From NCBI GenBank assembly GCA_016186175.1, contig JACPMB010000003.1:1-64000 (forward strand): DNA of 64,000 nt. Direction: 5' to 3'. The notes below the pieces were generated by a model, which searched no databases, was not told the DNA's origin, and worked only from the letters and a program-made list of their open reading frames with translations. Position numbers and translations under genes: made by a program. Origin of the DNA: Candidatus Peregrinibacteria bacterium (lineage in GTDB: Bacteria; Patescibacteriota; Gracilibacteria; Peribacterales; Peribacteraceae). Each line of letters opens with the position of its first letter. Within the stretch, counting starts at the first letter, position 1. Shown here piece by piece: positions 10,379 through 20,088 of this stretch.

Positions 10379-11656
10379 ATGCCCGATATTTCTCCGCCAA
10401 AAAAGCTCAAGCAGTCCCGCGTAGAATGCACGGTCGCTTTTACCGGCGAAGAAGTCGCGTCGGCGGAACAGAAGGCGCTGCTTCGGCTCGGCGGAAACAT
10501 GCGCATAGAGGGCTTCCGGCCCGGCAAAGCGCCGACGGCTCTTGTCAGACAGAAAATTGATCCTTCTTATTTGAACGAAGAGACAGTGCGCCTTCTTCTT
10601 CCAGCCGTTTTCGATGCAATCCTCAAGGAACACAATCTGCGGCCCATCATACCCCCGAAAGTGGATATTATATCACGCGCTCCTCTGACCATGACGATCA
10701 CGTTAGTGGAAAAACCGGACGTTAGGGTTAAGGGCGCAGGGAAAATTCGCGTGATCAGGAAGGACATTGTCGTGGAAAAAAAGGACGTCGCCCGGATGAC
10801 TGGCTACCTGCGCGACCAGTACCGGACTGCCATTCCGGTTGAACGTCCGGCGAAAGACGGCGACGAATTGACCCTCGACTTCGCCGGAACGCTGGACGGG
10901 AAAGAGGCCGAGGGGACTCGTGCGACCGGCTACAAGCTCACCATCGGAAGCAAATCGCTGATTCCCGGCTTCGAGGAGGCTTTGATAGGAATGAATCAGG
11001 GGGAACGGAAAAGTTTTCCTCTAACATTTCCAGCCGACTATCACGCAGAACACCTGAGGGGAAAAGAAGTCACGTTCACGGCGATCGTGAATGACATAAA
11101 CGAAGTTCGAATGCCGGATTTCACGGACGCTTTCGTAAAAGAACATCATATGGGCGAATCGGTGAGCGATTTGGAGAAGAAGATCGAGCAGACGCTGCTG
11201 GATCAGCGGAAACGGGACGACAAAGTCCGCCGCCGGGAGGAATTATTGGACGCAATACGCTCCGCGGCCGCCGTTGACCTGGCGCCGGAACTGATCGCGC
11301 ACGAAGAGCGGATGCTCTTCGACGAGATCGTGCGAAATCTCGAAGCGGAGAAGGCCGGCATGGATGACTGGCTTAGGCGGACGAATCGCACCGCGGAGAA
11401 ACTCAAGGAAGAATTGCTGGAAGAAGCCGTAAAAAGACTGACTTTGCGCTTTGCAATCCAATGGCTGTTGGAAGAAAATAAAATCGAGGCAACTCCGCAA
11501 GAACTGGACGAAGCCCGCGAAATTGCGCTTGCGGACGTGGAGCCGTCGGAACGCGGAAAAGCTGAATCGCACTACAAAAAAGGAGGAGAAGGGTACGAGG
11601 AGCTTAAGTGGCGGAAGAGAGTGGATAAACTTGTGGAGGAAATGCTGGCTGCGTAA
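10379..11656 (+). CDS. tig: Trigger factor
   Basis: GFRPGKAPTALVRQKI N-domain, FKBP-like central domain. Confidence 0.93.
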   Translation: MPDISPPKKLKQSRVECTVAFTGEEVASAEQKALLRLGGNMRIEGFRPGKAPTALVRQKIDPSYLNEETVRLLLPAVFDAILKEHNLRPIIPPKVDIISRAPLTMTITLVEKPDVRVKGAGKIRVIRKDIVVEKKDVARMTGYLRDQYRTAIPVERPAKDGDELTLDFAGTLDGKEAEGTRATGYKLTIGSKSLIPGFEEALIGMNQGERKSFPLTFPADYHAEHLRGKEVTFTAIVNDINEVRMPDFTDAFVKEHHMGESVSDLEKKIEQTLLDQRKRDDKVRRREELLDAIRSAAAVDLAPELIAHEERMLFDEIVRNLEAEKAGMDDWLRRTNRTAEKLKEELLEEAVKRLTLRFAIQWLLEENKIEATPQELDEAREIALADVEPSERGKAESHYKKGGEGYEELKWRKRVDKLVEEMLAA

Positions 11657-11663
11657 GACAACT

Positions 11664-13739
11664 CTATTGAGCTTTCCTCCACCTGACTCCGATTCTCCTA
11701 TCGGGATTCCCGCGTTGCACATTCTTGCACTTCGCATCGTGGATCATCACGTCTCCCGATCTTGTGATTATGCCTGCGATCCTGGAGGCGCGGCCGACGG
11801 ACAACCCCTTTATGTCGGAATCCGGCTTGCAGCATCTGGCGAATTTCAACGGCATCGGCACATTGCCGTCAATATCCACCAATGAATCTTTGCGCTGAAA
11901 ACGCTGCCTGCCCGCCGAAACCTTGCTTGCCGGCCATAGCTCAAGCGACGGCTGGGCGAAGGCGTACTTGCCAGACGATTGGCCGGGGGCCCTCCCGTCC
12001 GCAAGTCGCGTAACAAGCGAAGTGCGCGCCATTCCTATAGCAACAAAAGCGGGCCTGGCGTCCCCTGTCGCCGCCGCGGCAGTCGCGGTCCGCAGCGGAC
12101 GAAGAAGATCGAGGCGCTGCAGCAGCGATCCGGCTCTGTCGGTGCCCTGTCCGATTTTCATCAGCAGATCTTCCCGCTCGGACATGGAGAGCGATTTGCC
12201 GTCATGGAACCGAAGCAATGACAAGCCGCTGTCGAGAGCGGGCAGGCGCCTCTTCTTAAGCTCTGCGACGATGATCTCTTTGCCGCGTTGTATGTTTTCT
12301 TCGCGGTGGGTCGTATGGAGATACCGTTTAAGGTGCGATCTCGACGATGCCATTTTTAACAGTTGCAACCATTTCGCGGTCGCCTGAGGCGTGCGCTGAG
12401 TGATGATTTCGACAACGTCGCCGTTTTCAAGTTCGTATTCCAAAGGAACGATTGCGCCGTTCACGCGAGCAGCGCGGAAAGTCAATCCGACGTCCGTATG
12501 AATCTGGAACGCGAAATCGAGCGTGGTTGCCCCCTCAGGCAGTTCGACTACATCGCCCTTAGGCGTCAGCACGAATATATGCTCGACAAGCCGCGGGGCA
12601 GAGCGGCCACCGATACCGGCGGAATGTTGCGAAGCGAGTGCCTGCTGAAGTCGCGTTCTCTGCGTCGCCTGTTCCGCGCCCCATCCTTCCTTGTAACTCC
12701 AGTGCGCCGCCACGCCGTATTCTGCTTTGCGGTGCATCGAGCGGGTGCGCACCTGAACCTCAACGAACACCCCCTCTGGCACGCCGGGCAGCTTTGCAAC
12801 CGTCGTATGAAGACTCTGGTAGCCGTTCGGTTTTGGAAACGCGATGTAATCTTTGAATCGGTTCGTGACCGGCCTCCCGATCCTGTGCAGCGCGCCAAGC
12901 ACCAGATAGCACTCTGCCTCAGTCTCGACTACGACGCGCAAAGCGAAAAGATCGGGCAGGCTCTCGATGTGCGAAAGGCTTTTGCCGGTCATTTTCCGGA
13001 ATAGGCTGTACGGCTGTTTTTCGCGACCGTGAATAGAAGCAACAATCCCCTGCTCGCCGAGCGCGCGTTTTAGTTCTTCGGATGCCGGAGCCAGAAATGG
13101 GCCGTACCTGTCGTGCACCTGCTGCAACTGTTCTTCGATATGCTCGGCGTCGGACGGGTACGCGACAGGGAATGCCAGAGCTTCCAGACGCTGCTTGAGA
13201 GCGTGAATTCCGAGTCGCGCCGCGACGGGAGCGAAGAGGTTTAGCACGTCGCGGGCGACGCGACGACGGTCAGCCGGCGGAAGCCGGGCAATGTGCTCCA
13301 GAGCAAAACATCTCTTTGAAAGGACAATGAGCAGTATCCGGATGTCGTCCGCAACGCTGAGAAGCATGAGTCGCATATCCTCGACGCTGCTCTTGCTATT
13401 GCGCATGCTGACGTGCGACAGAAGGTACACACCGCTGACTATCGCACGCACCCGCGGACCGAATTCCTCCTGCAACGCAATTGGGCTCATAGTCTTTATT
13501 TCCAACGCATGCTGCAGGATGCACGCGGCGACGGTGTCGGAATCAGGCTGGAACGGCAGCAATATTTTAATCACCCCCAGCGCGTGCTCGAGGAGCGTTA
13601 CGCCAGTCCAGTGCATGGCGCCTTTGTAAACATTGTCTGCCCTGCTGACGATCGCCAGAAGCCTTTCCTGCTCCACCGGCAATTTGGCTTCGTGGAGAGG
13701 CTTAAGAATGGCAGCAAGCGGCGTGGACGACGCGGGCAT
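11664..13739 (-). CDS. RelA/SpoT-family (p)ppGpp synthetase with degenerate HD hydrolase domain
   Basis: Synthetase motifs RFKDYIAFPKPNGYQSLHTTV, VQVRTRSMHRKAEYGVAAHW; TGS domain; HDxxED position reads QHALEI. Confidence 0.92.
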   Translation of the reverse strand: MPASSTPLAAILKPLHEAKLPVEQERLLAIVSRADNVYKGAMHWTGVTLLEHALGVIKILLPFQPDSDTVAACILQHALEIKTMSPIALQEEFGPRVRAIVSGVYLLSHVSMRNSKSSVEDMRLMLLSVADDIRILLIVLSKRCFALEHIARLPPADRRRVARDVLNLFAPVAARLGIHALKQRLEALAFPVAYPSDAEHIEEQLQQVHDRYGPFLAPASEELKRALGEQGIVASIHGREKQPYSLFRKMTGKSLSHIESLPDLFALRVVVETEAECYLVLGALHRIGRPVTNRFKDYIAFPKPNGYQSLHTTVAKLPGVPEGVFVEVQVRTRSMHRKAEYGVAAHWSYKEGWGAEQATQRTRLQQALASQHSAGIGGRSAPRLVEHIFVLTPKGDVVELPEGATTLDFAFQIHTDVGLTFRAARVNGAIVPLEYELENGDVVEIITQRTPQATAKWLQLLKMASSRSHLKRYLHTTHREENIQRGKEIIVAELKKRRLPALDSGLSLLRFHDGKSLSMSEREDLLMKIGQGTDRAGSLLQRLDLLRPLRTATAAAATGDARPAFVAIGMARTSLVTRLADGRAPGQSSGKYAFAQPSLELWPASKVSAGRQRFQRKDSLVDIDGNVPMPLKFARCCKPDSDIKGLSVGRASRIAGIITRSGDVMIHDAKCKNVQRGNPDRRIGVRWRKAQ

Positions 13740-13845
13740 GAAGATATGGATTCTAGACACTACGCTGTTTCTCGTCAAACATTCATTGGCTTTACACAGC
13801 CATATTTCTTGGAGTGATGTCCGCGAAGAAACAGCGCCGTGTCTA

Positions 13846-13873
13846 TTGACTTCCTGCACGTCATGAGTAGAAT
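13846..13873 (+). promoter_or_regulatory. Promoter TTGACT-N16-TAGAAT upstream of rplJ leader
   Basis: Near-consensus -35/-10. Confidence 0.65.
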
Positions 13874-13878
13874 ACCGT

Positions 13879-13945
13879 CACGTCCGAAGACCGAGGGCAC
13901 AAGGCCGCAGGCCGAAATAAGCCCCTCCGAGGAATACAGCATCGG
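13879..13945 (+). promoter_or_regulatory. Ribosomal protein L10 leader
   Basis: CCGAAGACCGAGGG...AATAAGCCCCTCCGAGG resembles the L10(L12)4-binding leader motif upstream of rplJ. Confidence 0.75.
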
Positions 13946-14046
13946 TTACTCGGCCCCGGCTTGGTGATTCGTGCCGTGTTCCTCGCTGGTCTCCCGGACG
14001 CAACGTTCCAAGGGAGGCTTGCGCGTGCACGCGTTTCATTCTCATT

Positions 14047-14574
14047 ATGGCTCTCACCAAAGCGCAAAAGACGATTCAGCTCAAGGAGCTTAGGGACAAG
14101 CTGAAATCCTCGCAGTCGGTCGTCTTCGCCAATTACATCGGCTTGAAGGTTGCGGAAGTGAGCGACTTGCGCCGCAAGCTCAAGGCAGCCGGAGCGGAAA
14201 TGAAAGTCGCGAAAAAGACGCTCATGCGCATAGCTGCGAAAGAGGAGGGGCTGCCCGTGCCGGAGGAGAATGGCCTTCCAGGCCCCGTCGCCTGCATTTT
14301 CAGCATTGCCGATCCGATCGTCGGGCCGCAGATCGCCTTCGCCTTCAGCAAGGATCACCCACAAGTCTCATTCGTCGGAGGATTGTTTGAAAAAAAGCTT
14401 CTTACAAAGGCGGACGCCATGGCTCTTGCGACGATTCCCGGACGACAGGTGCTTCTCGCGACATTCGCCGGAATGTTACGGTCGCCGCTGCGCTCATTCG
14501 CTTCCATTATAAACTCCCCGCTGACGGGGTTCGCCCGGGCCTTGAGCGAAAAGGCAAATAAGCAGCAAGTCTGA
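14047..14574 (+). CDS. rplJ: 50S ribosomal protein L10
   Basis: MALTKAQKTIQLKELRDKLKSSQSVVFANYIGL; followed by L7/L12. Confidence 0.95.
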   Translation: MALTKAQKTIQLKELRDKLKSSQSVVFANYIGLKVAEVSDLRRKLKAAGAEMKVAKKTLMRIAAKEEGLPVPEENGLPGPVACIFSIADPIVGPQIAFAFSKDHPQVSFVGGLFEKKLLTKADAMALATIPGRQVLLATFAGMLRSPLRSFASIINSPLTGFARALSEKANKQQV

Positions 14575-14614
14575 TTTTGCATTTTTAATTTTTCATTTCC
14601 CTCCCCATCCGTTT

Positions 14615-15016
14615 ATGTCAGACGCCGCAACAACCACTCTCACAGCCGAAGAGAAGGCCGTAATCACCGCACTGGAAAAACTGAACGTCATCAGCCTCAA
14701 CAACGTGGTCAAGTACATGGAAAAGGAGTACGGCATCAGCGCAGCAGCTCCAGTGGCCGTCGCGGCCGCCGGCAGCGCTGCCGCTGCCGCTCCGGCAGAG
14801 GAGAAGAGCAGCTATAACGTTGAACTGACAGAATCCGGCGCGCAGAAGATCGCCGTGATCAAGGCGCTGCGCGAAGTCACAGGCCTGGCTCTGGGCGACG
14901 CCAAAGCCATGGTGGACGGCGCTCCGAAGATGGTCAAGGAAAACGTGCCGAAGGATGACGCCGAGAAGATGAAGAAGACTCTTGAGGCCGCAGGCGCGAA
15001 AGTGTCGCTGAAATGA
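14615..15016 (+). CDS. rplL: 50S ribosomal protein L7/L12
   Basis: Hinge plus KIAVIKALREVTGLALGDAKAMVDGAPKMVKE. Confidence 0.96.
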   Translation: MSDAATTTLTAEEKAVITALEKLNVISLNNVVKYMEKEYGISAAAPVAVAAAGSAAAAAPAEEKSSYNVELTESGAQKIAVIKALREVTGLALGDAKAMVDGAPKMVKENVPKDDAEKMKKTLEAAGAKVSLK

Positions 15017-15037
15017 CTCGCATCAGAGCAGTTATGC

Positions 15038-15062
15038 AGGGCGCTGAAATGCGCCCTTTTTG
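15038..15062 (+). terminator. Intrinsic terminator after rplL
   Basis: AGGGCGC tgaaat GCGCCCT then T-run. Confidence 0.85.
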
Positions 15063-15173
15063 CGCAATACGGCGATTTTCGCATTCATTGACGCCGTTGA
15101 CTTGGATTTTCATTGATGTAGGCTGTGGCCAGCAATTCCTTCCATCTCGTCGATCGAGCAATTCGTGAAACAG

Positions 15174-15230
15174 AAAGAAGGAAACAGCCCTCGCAGGCGG
15201 GATGTCTGCAATTACTTCCTTCTTTTTATT
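15174..15230 (+). promoter_or_regulatory. 5' leader hairpin with T-rich tail
   Basis: AAAGAAGGAA (15174-15183) / TTCCTTCTTT (15216-15225) followed by TTATTTT directly before ATG 15233. Confidence 0.4.
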
Positions 15231-15232
15231 TT

Positions 15233-15526
15233 ATGGCTGATCAACAGATCACCTGCCGCGACTGCGGACAATCGTTTGTGTTCACCGATGGTGAACAGGA
15301 GTTCTACGCGTCGAAGCAGCTCTCTGCGCCGCAACGGTGCAAGGACTGCCGCGCCGCGCGGAAAAACGAGAGGATGCAGGATCGCCAGATGCACGATGCC
15401 GTCTGCGGCAAGTGCGGAGCGCAGTGCCAGGTCCCCTTTAAGCCTCGCTCGGTCGAGGAGGGTGGCCGACCGGTTCTTTGCAAGGCGTGTTTCGACGCCG
15501 AGCGCGGAAACCGCATGGCTGCGTGA
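15233..15526 (+). CDS. Zinc-ribbon protein
   Basis: Three CxxC pairs: CRDCGQSF, CKDCRAARKNERM, CGKCGAQC, plus CKAC. Confidence 0.85.
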   Translation: MADQQITCRDCGQSFVFTDGEQEFYASKQLSAPQRCKDCRAARKNERMQDRQMHDAVCGKCGAQCQVPFKPRSVEEGGRPVLCKACFDAERGNRMAA

Positions 15527-15543
15527 GGTCCCTCGTACGCTAG

Positions 15544-15582
15544 CCCTTCGACTACGCTCGGGGCGAGCTACTCGGGACGACA
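15544..15582. repeat. REP-like element
   Basis: CCCTTCGACTACGCTCGGGGCGAGCTACTCGGGAC. Confidence 0.6.
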
Positions 15583-15611
15583 CGGAATGCTCAACAATTG
15601 AGTCATTCACG

Positions 15612-15635
15612 AAAAACCCCCGCGAGGGGGTTTTT
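15612..15635. terminator. Intrinsic terminator AAAAACCCCC GCGA GGGGGTTTTT
   Basis: Perfect 10-bp stem with tetraloop. Confidence 0.9.
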
Positions 15636-15686
15636 CTTTGGAATCCATGCCATTTTGTTGTTTTGTCGTCGGCGTAGGATGGATGT

Positions 15687-16415
15687 GTGAATAAAGCTGC
15701 TGCAAATCGCTACTGCGAGCTCGACCTGCTTCGCACGATCTCTATTGCGATGATGATCGCATATCACATCGCATACGATCTTGAATCGTATTACGGATGG
15801 CACATCGGACTCTTCGTATATGCAGGCTGGCACCTCCTGCAACTGAGTACGGCGACTTTCTTTTTGCTTCTTGCGGGATGCAGCTTCGCAATTTCGTGGA
15901 GTCGGACGCCAATATATCGTAAATACCTGAAGCGCGGCATGGGCGTCGTCGCCTGCGGGATGCTGGTGACAGCGGCGACTTACTGGTTCGAGCCGGCGAC
16001 TTACGTGCGCTTCGGAATCCTGCACATGATCGGCGTCAGCATTATACTGCTCCCATTCTTCACGCGGCTCGACGAATGGAATTTGCCGGCTGGTCTGTTC
16101 ATCGCGGGACTCGGAATGTTCATGCCTGCCGTCTCAGGCGGAACGCTCGCGCTAGTTCCGTTTGGAATGACGCCTCCGGGCTTCGCAACCGTTGATTATT
16201 TTCCGCTTATCCCGTGGTTCGGCGTCGTTCTAATCGGCTACGCCATAGGTCTTCGCATCTACGTGAAGCGGTCGCCGCCGTTGTTCTCGATTCTCCATTC
16301 TTCATTTTTCATTCGCATCACCTGGCCTGGCCGACACGCCCTCATCATCTACTTGCTCCATCAGCCCGTGCTTCTGGGCATCCTGGTTGCTCTTGGCGCC
16401 ATCGGCTTGTTCTGA
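15687..16415 (+). CDS. DUF1624/heparan-alpha-glucosaminide N-acetyltransferase-like membrane protein
   Basis: ELDLLRTISIAMMIAYHIAYDL, multi-TM, LIIYLLHQPVLLG. Confidence 0.8.
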   Translation: MNKAAANRYCELDLLRTISIAMMIAYHIAYDLESYYGWHIGLFVYAGWHLLQLSTATFFLLLAGCSFAISWSRTPIYRKYLKRGMGVVACGMLVTAATYWFEPATYVRFGILHMIGVSIILLPFFTRLDEWNLPAGLFIAGLGMFMPAVSGGTLALVPFGMTPPGFATVDYFPLIPWFGVVLIGYAIGLRIYVKRSPPLFSILHSSFFIRITWPGRHALIIYLLHQPVLLGILVALGAIGLF

Positions 16416-16447
16416 ACGAATCTGAATGTTTTTCGGAAAAACCCCCG

Positions 16448-16477
16448 TTGATGTAAAACACAACGACGGGCTACACT
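16448..16477 (+). promoter_or_regulatory. Promoter TTGATG-N18-TACACT, leaderless spacing
   Basis: -10 ends 7 nt before ATG 16485. Confidence 0.55.
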
Positions 16478-16484
16478 GCGACTG

Positions 16485-18038
16485 ATGTCCTTTACCACTC
16501 GTCGCATACGCGAGGAGACGCCGCCTTCACGTTGGAAAAACGCGATGAAGGCCGCCGTGCCTTATTTGTTGAAATTGGGAGGACTGTTCGTCGCTCTTTA
16601 CGGCAAATGGAAAATCCGGCACGAGGAGGACGAGAGGAAGGCGGTGCGAATTCGAGTTCTGAAAAAGATCGCCGTCGTGCTTATCGCCGCCTTATTAGTC
16701 ATGGCGATCGTCGCCGGCACGGTGCAGGCGCTTGTAAGTTTGCGCATAATAACGCTTCATACTTTCCTGTCCGTCACAGGAGCGGATTTACCGGCAGATG
16801 AAAATGGCTTCACGAACATTTTGTTGCTTGGAGCCGGGGACAAAGATCACGACGGCACGGACCTGACTGACGCGGTTATTGTGGCGAGTCTGGATCCGCG
16901 AAATACGAGGAGCGTGGTGATGCTGTCGCTGCCCCGCGACCTTTACATGCTTTCGACCGGGAAAATGGGCAGCGGGCGCATCAACGAGCTTTACCGGAAT
17001 TACAAAGGCCGTCTCCGCGCGAAAGATAATATGAAATCCGACGCGGCCTCATTGCAATCCATGAAGGAACTCGCCGCGGAAATCGGCCGAAAGCTCGGGA
17101 TGGAAATTCATCATGTCATCAAGGTGGATTTTACCGCCTTTGTGGAAGGCGTGAATGCACTTGGTGGCGTGGATATCACGGTGCCGCACGACATAGTTGA
17201 CGCCGAATACCCTGGGCCGAATTACACTTTTGAAACATTCGAGATTCACAAAGGCCCCCGGCATCTTGACGGCGAAACCGCTCTTAAATACGCACGCAGC
17301 CGCCACACGACGAGCGATTTCGGACGGTCGGCCAGGCAACAACAGCTCCTTGTCGCCCTGGCTGAAAAAGCCAGATCGCATGGCATCGCCCGGAGCCCCG
17401 GCACGATAACGAAGATGCTCAAAACGCTCGCCGATCATGTCGAAACTACTTTGTCATTCGCCGAAATTCTGGGAGCCGCAAGACTTGGCGAACGCATTGA
17501 CCGCAGCAATGTCATAAACACACATTTAAACATCGAAACCGGCGTCGAAACTCCGTTCATTTCTCCAGGTGGATTCCTTTACGCCCCGCCACGCGACCAG
17601 TTTGAAGGCGCGTCCGTGTTGCTCCCCGTGTCCATTCCGGAATTCCCGGTTACATGGAAACAGATACAGGCGTTCGTACGTTTGTTGTTCGAAAATCGCA
17701 CGATCATTCTAGACAAACCTGAGGTGCGGATTCTAAATGCAGGCGCAAAGACCGGCGCGGCCAGGATGCTTGGCAACGAGCTGATACGTTACGGATTCGA
17801 AGACGTGGAAACAGCAAATGCGTCCGACGACCGCAGGAATTCGCCGAAAATTCCCGCGACCGTCATCGTTGCGCGCGCGGAAGCGGACGGATATATGGCG
17901 GAATTTTTCGCTGATCTTCTCAATCTGCCGCCGGGACCCCTGCCTGTGCAGATCTCAGTCGAAAAACAGGGACAAGTGACCATAATTCTGGGAACCGACT
18001 ATGCCTATACGCCTTTGCAGGACCTGATATTGAAATAA
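16485..18038 (+). CDS. LytR-CpsA-Psr (LCP) family protein with LytR_C-like domain
   Basis: TNILLLGAGDKDHDGTDLTDAVIVASLDP, LPRDLY, LKYARSRHTTSDFGRSARQQQ. Confidence 0.92.
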   Translation: MSFTTRRIREETPPSRWKNAMKAAVPYLLKLGGLFVALYGKWKIRHEEDERKAVRIRVLKKIAVVLIAALLVMAIVAGTVQALVSLRIITLHTFLSVTGADLPADENGFTNILLLGAGDKDHDGTDLTDAVIVASLDPRNTRSVVMLSLPRDLYMLSTGKMGSGRINELYRNYKGRLRAKDNMKSDAASLQSMKELAAEIGRKLGMEIHHVIKVDFTAFVEGVNALGGVDITVPHDIVDAEYPGPNYTFETFEIHKGPRHLDGETALKYARSRHTTSDFGRSARQQQLLVALAEKARSHGIARSPGTITKMLKTLADHVETTLSFAEILGAARLGERIDRSNVINTHLNIETGVETPFISPGGFLYAPPRDQFEGASVLLPVSIPEFPVTWKQIQAFVRLLFENRTIILDKPEVRILNAGAKTGAARMLGNELIRYGFEDVETANASDDRRNSPKIPATVIVARAEADGYMAEFFADLLNLPPGPLPVQISVEKQGQVTIILGTDYAYTPLQDLILK

Positions 18039-18054
18039 TGTATTATTCGCTCTC

Positions 18055-18960
18055 ATGACTCCACGGGAAATCATCGCCGAGGCATGGGCCATCACCCGCC
18101 GCGAATCGTCCATGCGCCGCTGGGGATGCACTTCGGCGTTTTTCGAGCTTCTGTTGAGCATCAAACTAATCAGTTATCAGATTTATTTCCTTTACGAATA
18201 CGTCTCCGGAAACGGCGGCGCGGGATTCTTCGACGTGGAAATCATAATGTACAACAGCATGCCTCACTGGTTTTTCTGGACCTTCGTCATTATTCTGCTC
18301 CTGCTCTTCGCGATCGAATTTTTCTTCCCGCACATGGCGCGGGGCGCGATAATAGGCCTGGGAGCGAAATCGCACATGGGCGAACCAGTGAAAGGCGGGA
18401 CGGTGCTCGCGCTTTACAATTTCTTCGCGATCTTCGCGATTCACGAGATGTTCGTGCTTGGGAGTCTCTCTACAAGCATCACTCTCACGTCTGTCATAGT
18501 GCGATATATTGACGGCAATGCGAAGACGGCGGTGATCGCGCTGCTTTGGATCGTATGGGCATTCTCGAACCTGCTGCGTTTTTTCTTCAGTTTCTCGGAA
18601 GAAGCAGTCGTAATTGACAAGATCGGCATTTTTGAAGCTCTCGGCAAAAGCTTCAAGCTCATTATCAGCTATCTGGGGCACATAATGTTCCTGCTGCTGC
18701 TGCTTTTCGTAATCAGCCTCCGGATAATCCTGAACGCCGCCATCGTCATAATCATTCCGGGCTGCATTATCGGAATCGTGCTGTTTCTTGGCATGTTCCT
18801 GTCCACGCTGCTCACATGGATCATAGGCGGCGTCATCGGCATAGCCATGACCGTGGCGGCAAGCTACTTTTTCGCCTATCTTCACGTCTTCAAGCAGACT
18901 GTATGGACGATCACATACCTGGAATTGCGGAAGCATAAGGATCTGGATGTGATTGGCTGA
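18055..18960 (+). CDS. Multi-TM membrane protein
   Basis: Multiple hydrophobic segments. Confidence 0.75.
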   Translation: MTPREIIAEAWAITRRESSMRRWGCTSAFFELLLSIKLISYQIYFLYEYVSGNGGAGFFDVEIIMYNSMPHWFFWTFVIILLLLFAIEFFFPHMARGAIIGLGAKSHMGEPVKGGTVLALYNFFAIFAIHEMFVLGSLSTSITLTSVIVRYIDGNAKTAVIALLWIVWAFSNLLRFFFSFSEEAVVIDKIGIFEALGKSFKLIISYLGHIMFLLLLLFVISLRIILNAAIVIIIPGCIIGIVLFLGMFLSTLLTWIIGGVIGIAMTVAASYFFAYLHVFKQTVWTITYLELRKHKDLDVIG

Positions 18961-19072
18961 TGACTTCTATGCGCCACCGTTTTTCTCTTGTACATCACGC
19001 GTTCCGCTGTAAACCACATTTTGCAATACACACAACTGGTAAAAGACCGGCTTATTGTAGAATGTGCAGCTG

Positions 19073-19273
19073 ATGAGCAGTTGTAGAAATTGTCCTAGCG
19101 CCCATGTGATTACAGTTGAAGGAACGACAATCACGGTCTGCGTGCGCGATGACAATCACCAATTAAATTCGGGCGCCAGAACACAATGCGCGGATGTATT
19201 GGGGATGAGCACGGCGGAATATCAACAATTGCTGGCTGACAGAGCAAATTACAAGTCTCCGCCTTCATCCTGA
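19073..19273 (+). CDS. Small Cys-containing hypothetical protein
   Basis: 66-aa ORF MSSCRNCPSAHVITVEGTT..., TAGAAT upstream. Confidence 0.4.
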   Translation: MSSCRNCPSAHVITVEGTTITVCVRDDNHQLNSGARTQCADVLGMSTAEYQQLLADRANYKSPPSS

Positions 19274-19342
19274 ATTAACATCATTCATTGCCGCAGACAT
19301 ATAATCAGAGCACATCGCCAAAAAAGCGATATGCGGAATTGC

Positions 19343-19372
19343 TTGACTCGTGTACACACGTACACCTATTCT
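19343..19372 (+). promoter_or_regulatory. lexA promoter with palindromic operator candidate GTGTAC-ACAC-GTACAC
   Basis: TTGACT -35, 16-bp palindrome at 19350-19365, TATTCT -10. Confidence 0.6.
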
Positions 19373-19457
19373 GGTGTACGCCTGCCCACCGACGTGCTCT
19401 TCGCGACGTTGTCACGAAGCGAAGATGAAGGCGCGGGCGTCTTTTTCCGCCTTTTCC

Positions 19458-20087
19458 ATGCCGATTACAACCGACACGCTGACGCCGCACCAGAGGACCG
19501 TTTTGAGTTACATACGCGAATTCCAGCATAAGCGCGGGTATTCGCCGTCTCTTTCGGATCTGGCGGTTGCATTCGGCGTTCGCAGCAAAAACGCCGTCGC
19601 CAAGGTGGTGACGGTGCTTTTTAGGGCAGGTCATCTGGAAAAGGATCCAAAGGGGCGCATCAAGATCATGGAACAGCCTCAGGCCAATGAAACCGCGCCG
19701 ATGATGCTGCCCTTGTTCGGGCCGATTGCGGCGGGTTTCGCCGCTCCGGTGGAAGAACAGGCTGAGGAAACGATCACACTTGAAAACTATCTCGTACGCG
19801 ACAAGTCCGCGACATTCCTTTTGCGCGTCAAGGGCGACAGCATGATCGCAGCCGGAATCCACGAAGGAGACTTGGTAATTGTGGAGCGCGGCAAGGAGCC
19901 GCGCACCGGCAACATCGTCGTGGCTGTCCTGGACGGAGAGTTCACGCTAAAGAGGCTGGTGAAGGAAAAGACCGGTCGGGTCGGCAAGTTCTTCCTGAAG
20001 GCGGAGAATCCCAAATACCCGGAGATGTTTGCCCGCGAAGAACTCACTGTGGCGGGGGTTGTAAGAGGTGTGATCAGGAAATACTGA
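19458..20087 (+). CDS. lexA: LexA repressor
   Basis: wHTH N-domain, AG cleavage motif IAAGFAAP, KGDSMIAAGIHEGDLVIV, ARNIVVA-like catalytic region. Confidence 0.92.
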   Translation: MPITTDTLTPHQRTVLSYIREFQHKRGYSPSLSDLAVAFGVRSKNAVAKVVTVLFRAGHLEKDPKGRIKIMEQPQANETAPMMLPLFGPIAAGFAAPVEEQAEETITLENYLVRDKSATFLLRVKGDSMIAAGIHEGDLVIVERGKEPRTGNIVVAVLDGEFTLKRLVKEKTGRVGKFFLKAENPKYPEMFAREELTVAGVVRGVIRKY

Positions 20088-20088
20088 T

